Assembly (NCBI GenBank): GCA_019637875.1 | Contig: JAHBUW010000019.1 | Coordinates: forward strand, 1 to 62,249 | Direction: 5' to 3' | DNA from: Pseudobdellovibrionaceae bacterium | GTDB taxonomy: Bacteria; Bdellovibrionota; Bdellovibrionia; Bdellovibrionales; Bdellovibrionaceae | Length of the DNA: 62,249 nt | Shown here: positions 60,148 through 62,249 of the stretch, in pieces | How positions within the stretch are numbered: the first letter of the stretch is position 1 | Layout of the letters: the number at the start of each line of letters is the position of its first letter | Program-made: the position numbers and the translations under genes | Notes under the pieces: generated by a model | Database searches by the model: none | Told to the model about the DNA's origin: nothing | What the model saw: only the letters and a program-made list of their open reading frames with translations

Positions 60148-61600
60148 CTACGCGCCCCAAGCCATCGAAGAGTTGATCCGTTTAGGGCGTCTGAAAGAGG
60201 CCGCCACGCTTTTGAAGCGCGTGGACGCGCGCGACGTTCCCCGTATGGAAAAGGTGAAATTCGCGAATCTCTGCCGCCGGACGGGTTTGATCGCGCTGGC
60301 GCTGAAAGCGCTCCGGCCGCGGATCTTCGATCCGAAATCCGGGGCGAAGCTCGCGGACGCGACGGGCGAAGAGCGGGCCGAGTACGCGATGCTCCTCATG
60401 CGTTTGGGCGCCGTACGCGAAGCCGCGCGGGATCTGACCGAAATCACGGACTACAAACCCGCGCCCCTGTACCGCGCCTTCGCGCGCATCACGACCTGGG
60501 ACTACCGTCTGGCGCGTACGGATCTACGTGCGTACCTCGCTCAAGAGCTGGACGTTTACCAGCGCCGCATCGGTGAAATGAACCTGGCGGCGGCGGCCTA
60601 CTACGCGGGTGATTTGGAAGAAGCGCACTTCGCCGTCCGCAGCGTGCTGCGAACCGCCGAGGGACGACTGCGCGCGAACGCGCTCGAGATGCATGCGCGC
60701 ATTCTGCACGAGACCGGTGACGTCCCGCAGGCCGAAAAAGCCCTGACCGAGGCCGAAACTCTGCTGGCGGGATCCTCCAGCTACGATCAGCTATTTTTGG
60801 TTGGACTTCGCTCATACTTCACGGCGATGCGCACGGGGGAGACCGGCGCGATCGCGTCGTTCCGCGAAGAGGCGCGGGCGCGCGGACGTTTCGAAAGCGT
60901 GCGTGAGGCCGATGCGTTTGAGTTGCGCGTGCGTCCGGATCCGGAGTTGTTCGCCAATCTCTATTTCGGCACGCCCTATGTCGCCTTTCGCCGTTTGGTC
61001 GCGCAGCAAACGGGACTTCAGCCCGCCGATCGCGTTCACGTCTGGGGCACAGGGGAGAAGATCCTTGATCTGGATCCACTCGTCGGTTTACCGAGCGCGC
61101 TGGAGGGAAAGCTGGGGCTTTTGCTACGTGTTCTGGCCTCGGACCGATACCGGCCTTTCGCGGCGGGAACGCTGTTTCAAGAGCTCTATCCGAACGAATA
61201 CTTCGATTTTCAAACGTCACCGGCGCGCGTGAAGCAACTCGTTTACCGTGTACGCGTGGAGCTGGCCCGCGACTTCCCGGAGCTTCAGATCGTGAACCGC
61301 GCCTCGCTCTTCACGTTAGAGATCTCTCCGGGCGTGCGTCTGCGTACGGCGCTTGAAGCCGATATCTCGACGGCCAACGGCGATTTTCTTTTCCAATTGC
61401 GCCACCACTTCGGCGATACGGAGTTCGGCGCCCGCGATCTCGAATCCAAATTGGGCTTGTCCTCCGCGCAGCTGCGCCGCCGTCTGACTGAGGCCTTGGC
61501 CAGCGGCGAACTCGAACGCTTCGGCGCCGGCCCGGCGACCCGCTACGCGCTCTCCTTGACGGCGCGGGTGGTTCCGACCCGCTTCAAATCCGCAGCGTAG
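60140..61600 (+). CDS. TPR protein with C-terminal winged-helix domains
   Basis: This 486-residue cytoplasmic protein starts at ATG 60140, inside the end of the lipoprotein gene. Residues 1-230 are helical repeats of TPR/tetratrico type (for example AIEELIRLGRLKEAATLLKRV and NLAAAAYYAGDLEEAHFAV). Residues 310-400 resemble an OmpR/PhoB-like winged helix (RVKQLVYRVRVELARDFPEL as the recognition helix region, then a beta hairpin ending FTLEISPGVRL). A second helix-turn-helix candidate follows (FGARDLESKLGLSSAQLRRR, about 435-455). No receiver or membrane domain is seen. The order TPR then DNA-binding domain is the reverse of the SARP layout. Translation coupling suggests the lipoprotein is its partner. 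Confidence 0.75.
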   Translation: MSSYAPQAIEELIRLGRLKEAATLLKRVDARDVPRMEKVKFANLCRRTGLIALALKALRPRIFDPKSGAKLADATGEERAEYAMLLMRLGAVREAARDLTEITDYKPAPLYRAFARITTWDYRLARTDLRAYLAQELDVYQRRIGEMNLAAAAYYAGDLEEAHFAVRSVLRTAEGRLRANALEMHARILHETGDVPQAEKALTEAETLLAGSSSYDQLFLVGLRSYFTAMRTGETGAIASFREEARARGRFESVREADAFELRVRPDPELFANLYFGTPYVAFRRLVAQQTGLQPADRVHVWGTGEKILDLDPLVGLPSALEGKLGLLLRVLASDRYRPFAAGTLFQELYPNEYFDFQTSPARVKQLVYRVRVELARDFPELQIVNRASLFTLEISPGVRLRTALEADISTANGDFLFQLRHHFGDTEFGARDLESKLGLSSAQLRRRLTEALASGELERFGAGPATRYALSLTARVVPTRFKSAA

Positions 61601-61766
61601 GCGCGGCGGACGTTTCTTCGCGGCGGGCTCCGCCACCTTCACATGAAATGACCGAGTGTTCGCGCTCCGAACGGGGGGCGGGTTTGTCGGTGCGTCGGGG
61701 TTCGGGGCTATTCTCGGGGTGAGCCTTTCGCTTGCGGCGACCGTTTCTTTGGAATTCGTAGGGGCT

Positions 61767-61794
61767 TGGCTGGCTGGCTGGCTGGCTGGCTGGC
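61767..61794. repeat. (TGGC)7 tetranucleotide tract
   Basis: Seven perfect TGGC copies occupy 28 bases, 10 bases before the stop codon of the hydrolase on the minus strand. No other simple-sequence tract of this type was noticed in intergenic DNA of the window. Confidence 0.95.
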
Positions 61795-61804
61795 GGCGCG
61801 TGCC

Positions 61805-62249
61805 TCAGGCCGCCGGCTTCGCCGTGCGCAGGAAAATGGCGATGTATTCGGCCGAGGCGACCGCGTACTGATGCTGCGGCCCGTGCCCGGCGCTCGGGAA
61901 GGTCAGCAGCTGCAGGTTCGGGATCTGCTGGTTCAGCGCGTACCAGTTCTCGACCGGGAAGATGATGTCGTGGTCGCCGCCGATGTGCAGCATCGGGATC
62001 GACGTGGTCTTCAGCCCTTCGAGCACGGCCTCGGACGGGAAGACCGGATTGCGCGGTCCGCCGCTGATCCATTCGCGCGCCCACAGGCCGTCGACCTTCG
62101 GCCCCGGATCGCGGCGCGCCGCCATGCGCTGCAGCGAGGCCGCCGATTCGGCGCGCGAGTTCGGGGACTGCGGCTCGAAGAACAGCACGACGTTGTCCTC
62201 GGCCGTGTTGAATTCCTTGCCGGCGGTCTCGAAGAACAGCGGTTCGGCG
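61805..62249 (-). CDS. Alpha/beta hydrolase, C-terminal part (5' end outside window)
   Basis: The frame continues through the right edge, so only the last 147 residues are seen. The fold is that of an alpha/beta hydrolase: the strand and acid residue PMLHIGGDHDIIFPVENWY (Asp in GGDHD) and the catalytic His in FPSAGHGPQHQ, followed by a terminal helix AEYIAIFLRT. The nucleophile elbow lies outside the window, so the substrate class is unknown. A GTG at 62188 is internal, not the start. Codon choice (Leu almost all CTG, Gln CAG, Ala GCC, Ser AGC/TCG) differs from the rest of the window, suggesting transfer or an assembly join. Confidence 0.8.
   Translation of the reverse strand, partial: AEPLFFETAGKEFNTAEDNVVLFFEPQSPNSRAESAASLQRMAARRDPGPKVDGLWAREWISGGPRNPVFPSEAVLEGLKTTSIPMLHIGGDHDIIFPVENWYALNQQIPNLQLLTFPSAGHGPQHQYAVASAEYIAIFLRTAKPAA

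Noticed and set aside
61584-62084. 166-codon minus-strand frame overlapping the hydrolase
   Set aside because: It is out of frame with the clear alpha/beta hydrolase sequence and runs through the TGGC tract as Gln-Pro-Ala-Ser repeats.

Overview
The window is about 62 kb of roughly 60 percent G+C DNA from a Gram-negative bacterium. I infer a member of the Bdellovibrionota or a close relative. The support is many Sec and lipoprotein signal peptides on unfamiliar envelope proteins, giant phage-fibre-like surface proteins with an S74 chaperone tail, a solitary MreB paralogue, a DUF1800/DUF1501 pair, an HNH protein with a long helical N-terminus, and a TPR protein with a C-terminal DNA-binding region. 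No rRNA, tRNA, CRISPR array, transposase, integrase or phage structural operon was found.

Layout. 0-3 kb: the end of a collagen-like (Gly-Ala-Thr)n surface protein and a Big2/PA14 adhesin-like protein. 3-12 kb: a methyltransferase, a YbaN-like membrane protein, a very large lipoprotein, small envelope proteins, lipoprotein Cu/Zn superoxide dismutase and an M23 peptidase. 12-17 kb: a histidine phosphatase, a hybrid histidine kinase with a degenerate receiver pocket, a CheY-like regulator, small secreted proteins and an HD-GYP-like protein. 17-22.6 kb: a membrane pyrophosphatase, a subtilase-fold lipoprotein whose catalytic Ser is replaced by Pro, flanked by related intergenic repeats, and an MFS transporter. 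22.6-26.2 kb: a minus-strand tRNA block (metG, a SpoU methyltransferase, trmO), tightly packed. 26-33.9 kb: a lipoprotein beta-carbonic anhydrase, a class IV aminotransferase, an HNH protein, an outer-membrane protein plus mreB pair, a glycosyltransferase coupled to a FecR-like protein, and a membrane-anchored protein. 34-41 kb: the DUF1800/DUF1501 pair, two coupled secreted proteins (one a likely beta-helix), and a secreted protein coupled to an SGNH hydrolase.

41-57.4 kb is one minus-strand gene for a 5,474-residue secreted fibre-like protein. It has an N-terminal anchor-like domain, four near-identical macro-repeats of about 1.16 kb, seven copies of a second module of about 110 residues, and a C-terminal Peptidase_S74 self-cleaving chaperone with its Ser-Asp dyad. 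With the collagen-like and Big2/PA14 proteins it makes this an envelope and adhesion-rich region. This is the best candidate for an unusual system here, as a surface fibre comparable with the phage-like fibres known from predatory Bdellovibrio; that role is inference.

57.6-61.6 kb: a probable small gene with no canonical start codon, a DUF4287/SRPBCC protein, and a lipoprotein coupled to the TPR/winged-helix protein. The last 450 bases hold the end of an alpha/beta hydrolase whose codon usage differs from the rest. It lies just beyond a (TGGC)7 tract, so it may mark a transfer boundary or an assembly join.
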